A DNA stretch of 64,000 bases. Origin: Flavobacterium cucumis. Lineage in GTDB: Bacteria; Bacteroidota; Bacteroidia; Flavobacteriales; Flavobacteriaceae. A model generated the notes under the pieces. The model was not told where the DNA came from and searched no databases. It saw nothing but the letters and a program-made list of their open reading frames with translations. This document shows positions 48,301 through 55,703 of this stretch, one piece after another; position 1 is the first letter of the stretch; each line of letters begins with the position of its first letter. A program made the translations under genes and the position numbers. The stretch is from the NCBI RefSeq assembly GCF_900148835.1, contig NZ_FRYK01000002.1, forward strand, positions 496,001 to 560,000. The letters run 5' to 3'.

Positions 48301-48853
48301 TTGGAAACCTGATGAAATTTCAAAAGAAATTGGACAAATATCCGTTGAAAACAAATCGGATGTAGCTGGTTTTGGCGGCTTATATTTGCAATATTTTGAA
48401 GATTTAGAAGCAATAAAATCGGATAGTACCTCAGCGCTATCGATTACAAAAAAACTTTATAAAAAAATCAAAACTTCAGAAGGAGAAAAACTTGTCGACA
48501 TAAATTCTGAAAATGTAAAAATTGGTGATTTAATTACTATTCGAATCATAATAAAAACCGAAAATGATTTAGAATTTGTTCATTTGAAAGATTTAAGAGC
48601 AGCTTGTTTTGAACCTGTTGATGTAATTTCGAAATACGAATGGAAAAATGGCATTAGTTATTACCGAAGTACAAAAGATGTTGCAACTCATTTCTTTTTT
48701 GATAAAATTAAAACTGGAACTTACGTTTTTGAATATGATGTTAGAGTAAATAATTCAGGAATATTTAATGACGGAATTGCAACTATTCAAAGCATGTATG
48801 CTCCAGAATTCTCGAGTCATTCAACAAATACGAAACTAAGCATTCAAAAGTAA
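42332..48853 (+). CDS. Alpha-2-macroglobulin-family protein with inserted TonB-plug module
   Basis: The 2173-residue exported protein has a signal peptide (MRKIVFLLILINSFNLFAQ) and no lipobox. The first 360 residues are not recognised. Then come macroglobulin domains: TGKPLENVLISSE near 505, MG2 at about 580-680 (VYFDRSIYRPGQKMYYKG), and EEYKRPTFEVTFDEI near 700. A carboxypeptidase-regulatory plus TonB-plug module occupies about 1196-1394. After it the A2M domain starts (FYPHIKTDRNGEFSFQFTTP near 1415) with the thioester motif CAEQ at 1636-1639, then the thioester-domain alpha/alpha region and a C-terminal macroglobulin domain. A2M proteins trap proteases covalently. PbpC, its common partner, is not adjacent. 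The insert lies where a bait region would be. Confidence 0.9.
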   Translation: MRKIVFLLILINSFNLFAQYEDKWKEVYQFELEGKIKSAQERVEEIYKKAKRKKDEIQIIKCFFYQSKFEQVFDEKAQTIIINNVQKEINEAKPVSKALLSFIYITILEDYYKNNYGIIKNRTNIETKKSKDFLTWTVIDFSKEINQYYEHLLVNEKELRETNIKIYNAIFDISPSVDIKNYSIYDFLAQKKGNYLKSKITSWKQKKSSDFEKELETFYDKPEVFVKYDTKKLQDKNFRKLISFLQNNEKYYLEQNNYEKLDFAYFERLKYVRESIWNEEYYLDKVEDIEKSTTNIFLKQFLRIERLKYYQTKTFKNGEINLYNNALALVDTILNTKVNINALAEAENIKLEILKKSLSVSIPKTSYSEQNTRAFINFKNVDSITISYFEFPQKWNYVFKNYYYSTSEKWMNKDSIIQTFVKNNKPLKSQKIKLPNKHDYFEYSTEILLEKLNLGNYLVYVETKNDSVSKEKVYAYDKITVTNMYVIEDDENNKDTFYIYDRKTGKPLENVLISSEDEKTKTNTNGSAFLKHKKRKKDYKYNSEVSIISNADSLNINYDRDFLIDPSEEFEDDYENWEAKAMVYFDRSIYRPGQKMYYKGIIIQKKDKVKSVVPFVTVQVSIRDVNNTILKEFDVQTNEYGSFSGEFDIPKNTLTGSFSIEIDEPDDYKQDSKYYDKKEEEHKFWDNVDFESYTDFDFKVEEYKRPTFEVTFDEIKENYTIGDSIKITGNAKALAGNNLTNAKVTYSITKSGYSKTRSIPHQENYIISDTKTDENGNFKILFSATEPSISNEEINSLTYTIKVDVTDIQGETREASKTVRVSQEMLQLNLSVQRELFVEDLNKIQITTTTLNNFPIEAKGSLKIYELKNKKFLKNRENPIPEIQVIPRDEFQKLFPHEPYENSDTEQQEVLIKTIPFDTKIAKEITLDFLKSYRNTEFKIIAEAYDIKNNLISDETVFNVKSKQHPYSEKELFTYKDISEPESKQYTIEIHSIIPNLYITSRFYVDENPVNEVKTIQLVNGKGIFKFDKNSTFKNNLTFHFSSVWENDGYEKFYQINSESIENTLQFEIESIRNKIEPGSIENWSFKVINQKLETEILASMYDSSLDQFSNDFWNSLSFREYNSYHRTPVMKNYNESVNLNFYNFKIQKNYFAIYERDPELYWFGFYFSDPKNYTVQKNYQKKIYYYFGIPKNAKLISGIVQDELGPIAGANVHIKGTNRGTTTDFDGEFSIEAAKGEIIVVSYTGKKSEEITIEQAKNLEISLNDDVVSGSEVVVTGYGKTTKEAHVGTATSYNRENSFDDDGYLSQALRGKIAGVSVKNDTLSNGRIMIRGFGSVNGNKNPLYIIDGVPVSGDALNIDPNNIESLNILKDAAATSIYGSKGANGVILITTKNAIKELAQVKTRSNFNETAFFYPHIKTDRNGEFSFQFTTPESLTKWKLRLLGHNKNSESGYFESSIISQKDVMIQTNMPRFVREKDEITLTAKVVNLTHEVKSGNAMLLLFDATNMQPIDAIAKNNSNVKAFNCNSKESVPVSWTITIPEGVQGLQYKIVAKSGNFSDGEENILPVMSNKVLLTESIPIWVKGNSKKEYVFDNLTNNDSKTLKNHLFTLEYTSNPTWLALQSLPYLMEYEHECAEQIFSRYYGNFIATEIISSNPKIASLFESWKNNPKAVSKLTQNEELKSIVLNETPWLLDVESEELKNKRLALLMDLNTMKESQDKTIKKMEEKQLASGGFAWFDGGEENIFISQHIVSGFGHLSKLFPEKKSEFKNITSKAIPYLDSKYISQSTLKNDRINYFIYSNLHYLYARSFYLEEFPISKKIDSIINIQKVEFKANWLNYSLYQKGLLALTMNRFGDKKFAEKIISNLKETVARNDDFGMYWIENKNGYYWYQSAIETQALLIEAFSEIEKDKKFVDEMKVWLLKQKQLKHWPTTKATTEAIYALLLQGTDWTSIKDNTKFKIGNEKVLSKKLSEKDKDANTGYIKMNWKPDEISKEIGQISVENKSDVAGFGGLYLQYFEDLEAIKSDSTSALSITKKLYKKIKTSEGEKLVDINSENVKIGDLITIRIIIKTENDLEFVHLKDLRAACFEPVDVISKYEWKNGISYYRSTKDVATHFFFDKIKTGTYVFEYDVRVNNSGIFNDGIATIQSMYAPEFSSHSTNTKLSIQK
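45917..46513 (+). other. SusC-like regulatory and plug module inside the alpha-2-macroglobulin gene
   Basis: Residues about 1196-1394 read like the N-terminus of a SusC protein: ISGIVQDELGPIAGANVHIK, GTTTDFDGEFSIEAAKGEII, EVVVTGYGKTTKEA, RIMIRGFGSVNGNKNPLYII, DGVPVSGDA, and ATSIYGSKGANGVILITTKN. The SusC gene at 25370 has the same order of motifs. The frame is open through both junctions and no beta-barrel follows. Confidence 0.9.
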
Positions 48854-48865
48854 GCCATAAAAAAA

Positions 48866-48884
48866 GTCCCGATTTAATCGGGAC
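48866..48884. terminator. Bidirectional terminator between convergent genes
   Basis: gtcccgat (48866-48873) pairs with atcgggac (48877-48884) around a 3-base loop. On the minus strand it is followed by seven T; on plus by GTTTCT. It lies between the alpha-2-macroglobulin-like gene and the S46 peptidase gene. Confidence 0.8.
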
Positions 48885-48909
48885 GTTTCTATTTATATTG
48901 ATTTGGAAA

Positions 48910-51057
48910 TTACTTAACAACAGTCATTTCATCCACAATGTGTTTCGCTCCTGAGAAATTCTCAATTACCCATAAAACGTAACGAATATCAACGTTGATT
49001 GTTCTTTGTAATTTTTTGTCAAAGATTACGTCACCAGCCATAGCTTCGATGTTTCCATCAAATGCTAAACCGATTAACTCACCTTTTCCGTTTAATACTG
49101 GCGAACCTGAATTTCCACCTGTAATATCGTTGTCCGTTAAGAAATTTACGTGTAAAGAACCATCTTTATCAGCATAACGACCAAAGTCTTTAGCGGCGTT
49201 CATTTGTAATACTCTTTCTGGTAAATCAAATTCTAAATCACCTTTCTTGTATTTTTTAACTTGACCTGCTAAGGTAGTGTAGTTGTTAATTGTGGCATCA
49301 TTACGTTTGTCTGCTGGTAAAGAACGAACTTTCCCATAAGTTAAACGTAATGTAGAGTTTGCATCTGGATATTTAATTTCACCAATTTTAGATTCTCTCA
49401 AACCTTCAACTAATAAACGGAAAGAAGCACCAAAATCGTTTTGAGATTGAATCAATTCTTCACTTCTAAAAGTATAGTGATTTAACAAATCATTCGTCAA
49501 TACATAAAGTGGATCGTTTTTAAGTAATTCTTCAGATGGTAAATCTAAGAAAGCTTTTACTCTATCAACGGAAGTAAAAATACTTAAATCGAATGCTGCA
49601 TTTACATATTTTGTAAAGTCTCCATTATTTTCTGCGGCTAATTTCTCAACCATAGGAGCTAATTTATATCCTGCTTTTTTAGTATATAAATTTAATTGAG
49701 CTGTTAAAATGTCTTTTTCAGCTGGAATATGTAATTCACTGTGCATTCCTTGAGCCATTTCTAAAATAGCTGGAGCCATTTGCGCTCTCTTAGTTGCATC
49801 TGCTTTAGCATAGTTTTCCAACTGTCTTCCTAAACCTCTGCTCACTGTTCCAAAAGCAGAAGTTCTAAACAATTGCATCATATAGTTATCATGACGCGAT
49901 TTTTCATTTGTTAAAGCATAATATTTGTTGATTGTAGGAACTACATTACCATATTTTGATTTATTCTCAGGTTTATTAGCCCATTTATGGAATTTAGCCT
50001 CTTGAGCTGCTTTTGTTTTAGCTGTACCAAACTTAGTTAGTGCATCAATCATTCCTTGACGGTTTTTCCAATAATTAGCTACACCAGCAAATTTTGAAGC
50101 ATAAATTAAGTTTAAAGCATCAGACTGAACCATGTATTTTTTCATGTTGTCCATACCTACTTTTGAACCTTCTACCCAAGCTGGGTAAGCAAATTTTACG
50201 TTTTGCTCAATTCCACCTGCTGGCATCCAACGATTTGTTCTACCAGGATAACCTAAAATCATAGCAAAGTCATTTTCTTTAACGCCACCAATATTCACTG
50301 GTAAATGATGTTTTGGTTTTAATGGAACGTTGTTGGTTGAATAATCCGCTGGATTTCCATTTGCATCAGCATAAACTCTGAATAAAGAGAAATCAGCAGT
50401 GTGACGAGGCCACTCCCAGTTGTCTGTATCTCCACCAAATTTCCCTAAACTTTCCGGTGGCGTTCCTACTAAACGAACGTCTTTATAATCTTGGTAAACA
50501 AAATAGTAATATTCATTCCCTTGGAAAAATGGACGAACAGAAACGGTATATTTTCCGCCTTCATTATTTTCTTTTTCAATTTTAGCGATTTCAGCGTTGA
50601 TAGCTTTCTCTCTATCTGCCTCACTCATACTTGGATTAACTACAGACAAAATTCTTTTTGAACAGTCATCCATACGCACGAAGAAACGCACATATAAACT
50701 CGAAGGTTTCAATTCCTCAGCTCTATTTTTAGCCCAATATCCATTTTTCAAATAATTTTTATCCGCTGAAGATAATTCTGCAATAGCATCATATCCACAA
50801 TGATGATTTGTTAAAACTAATCCGTCTTTAGAAATCATCTCAGCAGTACATCCTCCATTGAATTGTACAATAGCATCTTTTAAACTGTGATTGTTGATGC
50901 TATAAATTTCATCGGCTGTTAATTGCAAGCCCATTTTTTGCATGTCGCGGTGATTTAAACGCTCAATGAACATTAAAAACCACATTCCTTCATCTGCCTT
51001 TACCGAAGCCGGCACAAGCATTATTGTAGAAATGATAAATAATAATAATTTTTTCAT
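48910..51057 (-). CDS. S46-family dipeptidyl-peptidase (DPP7-like)
   Basis: The 715-residue exported serine peptidase has a signal peptide (MKKLLLFIISTIMLVPASVKA), the catalytic His in LTNHHCGYDAI near 85, the Asp region GGDTDNWEWPRHTADF near 209, and the catalytic Ser650 in GGNSGSPVLN. S46 enzymes remove dipeptides from oligopeptides in the periplasm, feeding amino-acid catabolism. Position 668, in LAFDGNIEAM, is Gly; the acidic-specific DPP11 group has Arg there, as I recall, so a DPP7-like preference for hydrophobic residues is more likely. Confidence in the subtype is moderate. Confidence 0.95.
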   Translation of the reverse strand: MKKLLLFIISTIMLVPASVKADEGMWFLMFIERLNHRDMQKMGLQLTADEIYSINNHSLKDAIVQFNGGCTAEMISKDGLVLTNHHCGYDAIAELSSADKNYLKNGYWAKNRAEELKPSSLYVRFFVRMDDCSKRILSVVNPSMSEADREKAINAEIAKIEKENNEGGKYTVSVRPFFQGNEYYYFVYQDYKDVRLVGTPPESLGKFGGDTDNWEWPRHTADFSLFRVYADANGNPADYSTNNVPLKPKHHLPVNIGGVKENDFAMILGYPGRTNRWMPAGGIEQNVKFAYPAWVEGSKVGMDNMKKYMVQSDALNLIYASKFAGVANYWKNRQGMIDALTKFGTAKTKAAQEAKFHKWANKPENKSKYGNVVPTINKYYALTNEKSRHDNYMMQLFRTSAFGTVSRGLGRQLENYAKADATKRAQMAPAILEMAQGMHSELHIPAEKDILTAQLNLYTKKAGYKLAPMVEKLAAENNGDFTKYVNAAFDLSIFTSVDRVKAFLDLPSEELLKNDPLYVLTNDLLNHYTFRSEELIQSQNDFGASFRLLVEGLRESKIGEIKYPDANSTLRLTYGKVRSLPADKRNDATINNYTTLAGQVKKYKKGDLEFDLPERVLQMNAAKDFGRYADKDGSLHVNFLTDNDITGGNSGSPVLNGKGELIGLAFDGNIEAMAGDVIFDKKLQRTINVDIRYVLWVIENFSGAKHIVDEMTVVK

Positions 51058-51188
51058 AATAAATCTGTGTTCTTTTGATTTGTGTGGCGAATATACTCAA
51101 AAATACGATTTCGTTAAAATTATCATTTCAAAATCAGTTTAGATTGAAGCAATTTTAACTTTTAATTATAATAATTGCATTAAAAACA

Positions 51189-51218
51189 AAAAAGCACCTT
51201 CAAATGGAGGTGCTTTTT
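51189..51218 (-). terminator. Terminator after obgE
   Basis: aaaaagcacct (51189-51199) pairs perfectly with aggtgcttttt (51208-51218) around an 8-base loop, and A/T tracts flank both sides, so it should act in both directions. Confidence 0.85.
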
Positions 51219-51237
51219 CTAACTTTCTGAGATACTT

Positions 51238-52248
51238 TTATTTTTCTTCAGCATTCAACATTTGCCACAATTTATCCTTCAACTCTTGTAAACCTTGTTG
51301 TGCAACAGATGAAATAAACATATAAGGAGTTCCTTTTAATTCTTTATCCAATTGATTTTTCAATTCTACTTTTAATTCATCGTCCAACATATCACATTTT
51401 GAAATTACTACCAAACGATCTTTATCTAACATTTCTGGATTGTAACGACGCAATTCATCTAACAGAATTTCGTATTCCTTCTTAATATCATCGGCATCTG
51501 CAGGAACTAAAAACAACAAAGTCGAATTACGTTCAATATGTCGTAAGAAGTAATGCCCTAAACCTTTTCCTTCTGCTGCACCCTCAATAATTCCAGGTAT
51601 ATCAGCCATTACAAAGGATTGAAAATCTCTGTAAGCGACAATACCTAAATTTGGCTTTAAAGTAGTAAATGGATAATCCGCGATTTTAGGTTTAGCCGAA
51701 GTTAGAACAGAAAGCAAAGTTGATTTTCCTGCATTAGGAAAACCTACTAAACCAACATCTGCTAGAACTTTTAATTCTAATGTAACATCAACCTCTTTTA
51801 CAGGCATACCAGGCTGAGCATAACGAGGTGTTTGATTAGTAGCACTTCTAAAGTGCCAATTTCCTAAACCTCCTTTTCCTCCTTCTGCTAAAATTCTCAC
51901 CTCATCATGTCCTGTAATTTCAAACAAAACATCACCTGTTTCCTGATCTTTTACAACCGTTCCAAGTGGCACCTCGATATACCTATCTTCACCATCATGT
52001 CCTGTACTTCTTGAGCTTCCTCCATCACCTCCATGACCCGCACGAACGTGTTTCAAAAATTTTAAGTGGAATAAAGTCCAGAGATTTTTATTTCCCTTTA
52101 TATATACGTGTCCTCCACGACCACCATCTCCACCATCAGGCCCACCTTTTTCAATAAATTTTTCTCTGTGTAAATGCGAAGACCCTTTCCCTCCTTTTCC
52201 GGAAGAAACATATATTTTTACGTAGTCTACAAAATTTCCCTCTGTCAT
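51238..52248 (-). CDS. obgE: GTPase Obg (CgtA)
   Basis: The 336-residue essential GTPase links 50S assembly to growth control. It has the glycine-rich Obg fold at 1-160 ([40 protein letters not shown]), then the G domain with G1 [15 protein letters not shown] near 165, switch [13 protein letters not shown]3 [16 protein letters not shown] near 215 and G4 ISKCD near 286. It lacks the long acidic C-terminal tail of E. coli ObgE. It is a separate unit downstream of the CorC-type gene. Confidence 0.97.
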   Translation of the reverse strand: MTEGNFVDYVKIYVSSGKGGKGSSHLHREKFIEKGGPDGGDGGRGGHVYIKGNKNLWTLFHLKFLKHVRAGHGGDGGSSRSTGHDGEDRYIEVPLGTVVKDQETGDVLFEITGHDEVRILAEGGKGGLGNWHFRSATNQTPRYAQPGMPVKEVDVTLELKVLADVGLVGFPNAGKSTLLSVLTSAKPKIADYPFTTLKPNLGIVAYRDFQSFVMADIPGIIEGAAEGKGLGHYFLRHIERNSTLLFLVPADADDIKKEYEILLDELRRYNPEMLDKDRLVVISKCDMLDDELKVELKNQLDKELKGTPYMFISSVAQQGLQELKDKLWQMLNAEEK

Positions 52249-52351
52249 CTTTTTTAGTGTTCAGTCATCAAAGCTAAGTGTTTCGCGATTTTAAAATCTA
52301 AAAATTTATTCTGATGACAATTTATGATTCTTAATGTGTACTATCTAGAAG

Positions 52352-52386
52352 TAATTCCTAAACACCAAACACTGAATTCCTAATTA
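52352..52386. repeat. Intergenic word repeat between the CorC-type and obgE genes
   Basis: aattccta occurs at 52353-52360 and again at 52375-52382, with caaacac words at a 7-base period between them. Same style as the other intergenic word repeats in this window. Confidence 0.4.
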
Positions 52387-53661
52387 TTATTCTTTTAAAT
52401 TGGTAATTAAAACTTTATCAATTTTAACACCGTCCATATCGATAACTTCAAACTCTAGTTTGTTCCAAATTAACTTTTGTCCTTGTTTTGGAATTATTCC
52501 TAATTCTGTTATGATTAATCCACTTACGGTTGTAACTTCATAATCTCCAATCAACTCATCCATATCAAAATAAGTTAAAAAATCGTGAAGTGAATAATGT
52601 CCATCAACTAACCACGAACCATCTTCTCTAGCCACTAATTTGAATTCATCTTCATAAAAATCAGCTGCATCTCCCACCAATGCTTCTAAAATATCATTTA
52701 AAGTAATAATCCCCTGAAAAACACCATGCTCATCTGTAACTAAAGCATAATGTACTTTTGATATTTTAAAATTTTCCAATGCTTTATAAGCAGAAGTATG
52801 CTCAATAAAATAAACCGGTTCTTGTTTTATTTTCTTTAAATCAAAATTTCCTTGCTCAAAACTAGCAAATAAATCTTTTAGTGAAACTATTCCTTCAACA
52901 TCATCTAAATTATCTTCACAAACAGGATAAACCGAATGCAGTTCGTCTAAAACTTTTGCTTTAATTTCTTCAACAGAATCTTCATAAGACAAATAAACGA
53001 TTGAATTTCGATGCGTCATTAACGAATTAACTTTTCTATCGCCAATATGAAAAACACGCTCTACTATATCTTGTTCTATTTCCTGAACTTCACCAACTTC
53101 TGTACCTTCTTTAATAATTGCCTTAATTTCCTCTTCTGTAACCTTTCCATCTGCAGTTGGCTTAATTTGAAAAATTTTCAATAAAAATTCAGTAGATGTA
53201 GTCAACAACCATATAAAGGGCATCGTGATGGTTGAAACCAACTTCATTGGAACTGCAACAGCTTTGGCAATTCCTTCTGGGAAGTTTAATCCAATTCTTT
53301 TTGGCAATAACTCGCCTAAAACTAAAGAGAAAAAGGTAAGAACTACGACAACAATTCCAACTGATATCGATTCTGAATAGGCCTCCAAATCTTCAAAACC
53401 CGCAATAAAATGCTGCACATCAGTAGTAATTTTATCTCCTGAATAAATACCCGTTAAAATTCCAATTAGAGTAATTCCAATTTGAACAGTTGATAAAAAT
53501 TCGTTGGGTGAATTAGCCAAATCCAATGCCACTTTAGCATTTTTATTTCCCTTCTTAGCCGCTGTTTCTAATCTATTTTTACGCGCTGATATCAAAGCGA
53601 TTTCTGACATCGAAAAAACTCCATTAAGGAGAATCAAAAAGAGTATGATTAAAATTTCCAT
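52387..53661 (-). CDS. CNNM/CorC-type membrane protein (DUF21, CBS pair, CorC_HlyC)
   Basis: The 424-residue inner-membrane protein has four hydrophobic segments in an N-terminal DUF21 domain (1-190, with FSMSEIALISARKNRL near 17), a CBS-domain pair (about 210-330; MTHRNSIVYLSYEDSVEEI, HYALVTDEHGVFQGIITLND), and a C-terminal CorC_HlyC domain (YSLHDFLTYFDMDELIG near 360). Family members are proposed magnesium or other cation exporters, older annotations calling them hemolysins. It is about 120 bases downstream of adk, with a terminator between. Confidence 0.92.
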   Translation of the reverse strand: MEILIILFLILLNGVFSMSEIALISARKNRLETAAKKGNKNAKVALDLANSPNEFLSTVQIGITLIGILTGIYSGDKITTDVQHFIAGFEDLEAYSESISVGIVVVVLTFFSLVLGELLPKRIGLNFPEGIAKAVAVPMKLVSTITMPFIWLLTTSTEFLLKIFQIKPTADGKVTEEEIKAIIKEGTEVGEVQEIEQDIVERVFHIGDRKVNSLMTHRNSIVYLSYEDSVEEIKAKVLDELHSVYPVCEDNLDDVEGIVSLKDLFASFEQGNFDLKKIKQEPVYFIEHTSAYKALENFKISKVHYALVTDEHGVFQGIITLNDILEALVGDAADFYEDEFKLVAREDGSWLVDGHYSLHDFLTYFDMDELIGDYEVTTVSGLIITELGIIPKQGQKLIWNKLEFEVIDMDGVKIDKVLITNLKE

Positions 53662-53676
53662 AGTTAAAATTATAAA

Positions 53677-53716
53677 AAAAGAGCTAAAATCCCAAATTAC
53701 GGAAATAGCTCCTTTT
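53677..53716 (-). terminator. Terminator after adk
   Basis: aaaagagcta (53677-53686) pairs with tagctcctttt (53706-53716) with one G-U pair; on the minus strand a run of seven T follows. The loop is long (19 bases). Confidence 0.6.
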
Positions 53717-53780
53717 CTGTTTGCAAATATCGAAAAAAAAATCGAAAGCCCGAAATTTATCTCATCGGCTTGTTTGTATA

Positions 53781-54353
53781 TTAAAAGGTATCTAAAACCA
53801 AACTCAATCTTTCCGTGACTTCTTCGATAGTTCCTATTCCATCAACTGCATAAAATTTATTTTGCGCTTTATAATAATCCATTAACGGCGCAGTTTTTTC
53901 ATTGTATTCTTGATAACGATTTCTAATTTTTTCTTCATCTTGATCATCAGGTCTTCCTGAAGTTTTTCCTCTTTCTAATAAACGTTGCACTAAGATTTCA
54001 TCATTAGCTTCTAAAGCAACTGTAGCCGTAATTTCTTGATTTTTATCTGCTAAAAACTCATCTAAAGCTTCTGCTTGCGCAATTGTTCTTGGAAAACCAT
54101 CAAATAAAAAACCTGCAGCTTGAGGATTTTTATCCACTTCGCTTTGCAACATTTTTATAGTTACTTCATCAGGAACTAAATCCCCTTTATCCATAAACGT
54201 TTTGGCTAATCTTCCTAATTCTGTATCATTTTTTATATTAAATCTAAAAATATCACCTGTAGATAAATGTACTAAATTGTATTTGTGCTTTAAAAAATCG
54301 GCTTGCGTTCCTTTCCCTGCTCCTGGTTTACCAAATAATACGATATTGATCAT
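53781..54353 (-). CDS. adk: Adenylate kinase
   Basis: The 190-residue enzyme balances ATP, ADP and AMP. It has the P-loop GKPGAGKGTQADFL near 8, the AMP site STGDIFRFNI near 32, FDGFPRTIAQAEAL near 84 and the LID region RLLERGKTSGRPDDQDEEKI near 123. The LID is short, without zinc Cys, as in other Bacteroidota. It is 51 bases after hpt, so the two purine genes are likely cotranscribed. Confidence 0.97.
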   Translation of the reverse strand: MINIVLFGKPGAGKGTQADFLKHKYNLVHLSTGDIFRFNIKNDTELGRLAKTFMDKGDLVPDEVTIKMLQSEVDKNPQAAGFLFDGFPRTIAQAEALDEFLADKNQEITATVALEANDEILVQRLLERGKTSGRPDDQDEEKIRNRYQEYNEKTAPLMDYYKAQNKFYAVDGIGTIEEVTERLSLVLDTF

Positions 54354-54404
54354 TTTTATCTCGTTTGTTATTAGTTGTTATTTGTTTATTTTCAAGTTTA
54401 AAAT

Positions 54405-54935
54405 CTATTCTGAAAGTTGGTAGATGTCTTTTAAATTCCTACCCAAACCATCGTAGTCTAAACCATATCCTACAATAAATTTATTAGGAATTCGAATCCC
54501 TACATAATCTAATTTAATATCTTTTGTGTAGGCTTCTGGTTTTAGAAATAAAGTAGCAATTTTGAAATGCTTCACATTGTGTTGTTTCATAATTGTCTTT
54601 AATTCTTCAATCGTATTTCCGGTATCTACAATGTCTTCCACGATAATTACAGAACGACCTTCTAAGCTTTGGTTCAAACCAATCAGTTCTTTTACTTCAT
54701 TTGTAGTTTGCGTTCCTTCATACGAAGCCATTTTTACAAACGAAACTTCGCAATTATGACTGTATTTTTTTAATAAATCAGCTACTACCATGAAAGCGCC
54801 ATTCAACACTCCAATAAAAACAGGCACATCATCGCAAAAATCGTCTTCAATTTGTTTTACCATGTTTTCGATGGCGAAGTTAATTTCCTCTCCCGAGATA
54901 AAAACTTCAAATTTTTTATCGTGTAGTTGTATCAC
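54405..54935 (-). CDS. hpt: Hypoxanthine phosphoribosyltransferase
   Basis: The 176-residue purine-salvage enzyme converts hypoxanthine or guanine plus PRPP to IMP or GMP. The PRPP-binding signature SVIIVEDIVDTGNTIEEL near 94 is intact, as is the purine-site region LFLKPEAYTKDIKLDYVGIR near 130. It leads the pair hpt-adk and is divergent from the unknown gene at 55033. Confidence 0.96.
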   Translation of the reverse strand: MIQLHDKKFEVFISGEEINFAIENMVKQIEDDFCDDVPVFIGVLNGAFMVVADLLKKYSHNCEVSFVKMASYEGTQTTNEVKELIGLNQSLEGRSVIIVEDIVDTGNTIEELKTIMKQHNVKHFKIATLFLKPEAYTKDIKLDYVGIRIPNKFIVGYGLDYDGLGRNLKDIYQLSE

Positions 54936-55020
54936 TTTTAGTTAGCTTTAGAAATAAACAACAAATTTAAGAAAGTCAAATGAATAGCTACAAAGTATTT
55001 CAACTTTTTTGCAAATTTGA

Positions 55021-55028
55021 TATATTTA
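55021..55028 (+). promoter_or_regulatory. Candidate -7 box four bases before the start at 55033
   Basis: TATATTTA, then ccaa and ATG. A TTTC at 54998-55001 gives a 19-base spacer. Same TAnnTTTA-N4-ATG layout as rlmB and rarA. Confidence 0.45.
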
Positions 55029-55032
55029 CCAA

Positions 55033-55581
55033 ATGAAAAGCCAAATGTATCAGAAAATCGAAGCAAGTACTTGCCATGTTGTTAGCCGAAAAATGGTGAG
55101 TAATTTTGCTATGAAAGATGAAAAAAATCTTAGCGAAATGATTGAACTAGCTTTTGACATCAAAAATGAATTACATGTAAAAGCGTTTTGGAGTTTAGAT
55201 TTAGTTTGTGAAAAGAAATTAAAACAATTTGTTCCTTATATAGAAGATTTCTGCGCTATTCTTCCAAAAATAAAAGATGATTCAGCATTGCGACCAGCGA
55301 CTAAAATCGCTTATTTTCTTACCAAAAGTAATCATCGAAAAAACGGCATTTCTCTCACACAAGAACAAGAACACAATTTAATAGAAGCCCTGATTGACCG
55401 TTTAATTCAAGACGAAAAAGTAGCAGCAAAAGTGTATGCTATGAAAGCACTTTTTGTTTTAGGCAAGAAATACGATTGGGTTCACGAAGAATTAAAAATG
55501 ATAATTGAACAAGATTATTCGAATCATTCTGCGGCTTACCAAGCGGCGACGAGAAACCTCTTGAAAAAACTCAACAAGTAG
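55033..55581 (+). CDS. Helical (HEAT/ARM-like) protein of unknown function
   Basis: The 182-residue cytoplasmic protein has no signal peptide or membrane segment. It is helical, with segments resembling HEAT repeats: MIELAFDIKNELHVKAFWSL, FCAILPKIKDDSALRPATKI, and LIQDEKVAAKVYAMKALFVL. Related small proteins occur in Flavobacteriaceae but I know no function. The ATG at 55033 follows a -7-like box by four bases; an internal ATG at residue 5 is possible. Confidence 0.7.
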   Translation: MKSQMYQKIEASTCHVVSRKMVSNFAMKDEKNLSEMIELAFDIKNELHVKAFWSLDLVCEKKLKQFVPYIEDFCAILPKIKDDSALRPATKIAYFLTKSNHRKNGISLTQEQEHNLIEALIDRLIQDEKVAAKVYAMKALFVLGKKYDWVHEELKMIIEQDYSNHSAAYQAATRNLLKKLNK

Positions 55582-55587
55582 TATTTT

Positions 55588-55617
55588 CTGAATTCTAAAT
55601 TCTGAATTCTAAATTCT
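55588..55617 (+). repeat. 14-bp tandem repeat upstream of purK
   Basis: ctgaattctaaatt occurs twice in tandem (55588-55601, 55602-55615). Internally each is built of the related 7-base words gaattct and aaattct. Confidence 0.7.
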
Positions 55618-55623
55618 TACTCT

Positions 55624-55631
55624 TATCTTTG
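55624..55631 (+). promoter_or_regulatory. Candidate -7 box for purK
   Basis: TATCTTTG, exact match to TAnnTTTG, followed by C, 72 bases before the purK ATG at 55704. No good -33 match; the position is occupied by the tandem repeat. Confidence 0.45.
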
Positions 55632-55703
55632 CGCAAACAACAACACACATGACTCGAGCGAAGCGACCGCATGAGACAAATAAAAAACAATAACTACGAC
55701 GAA

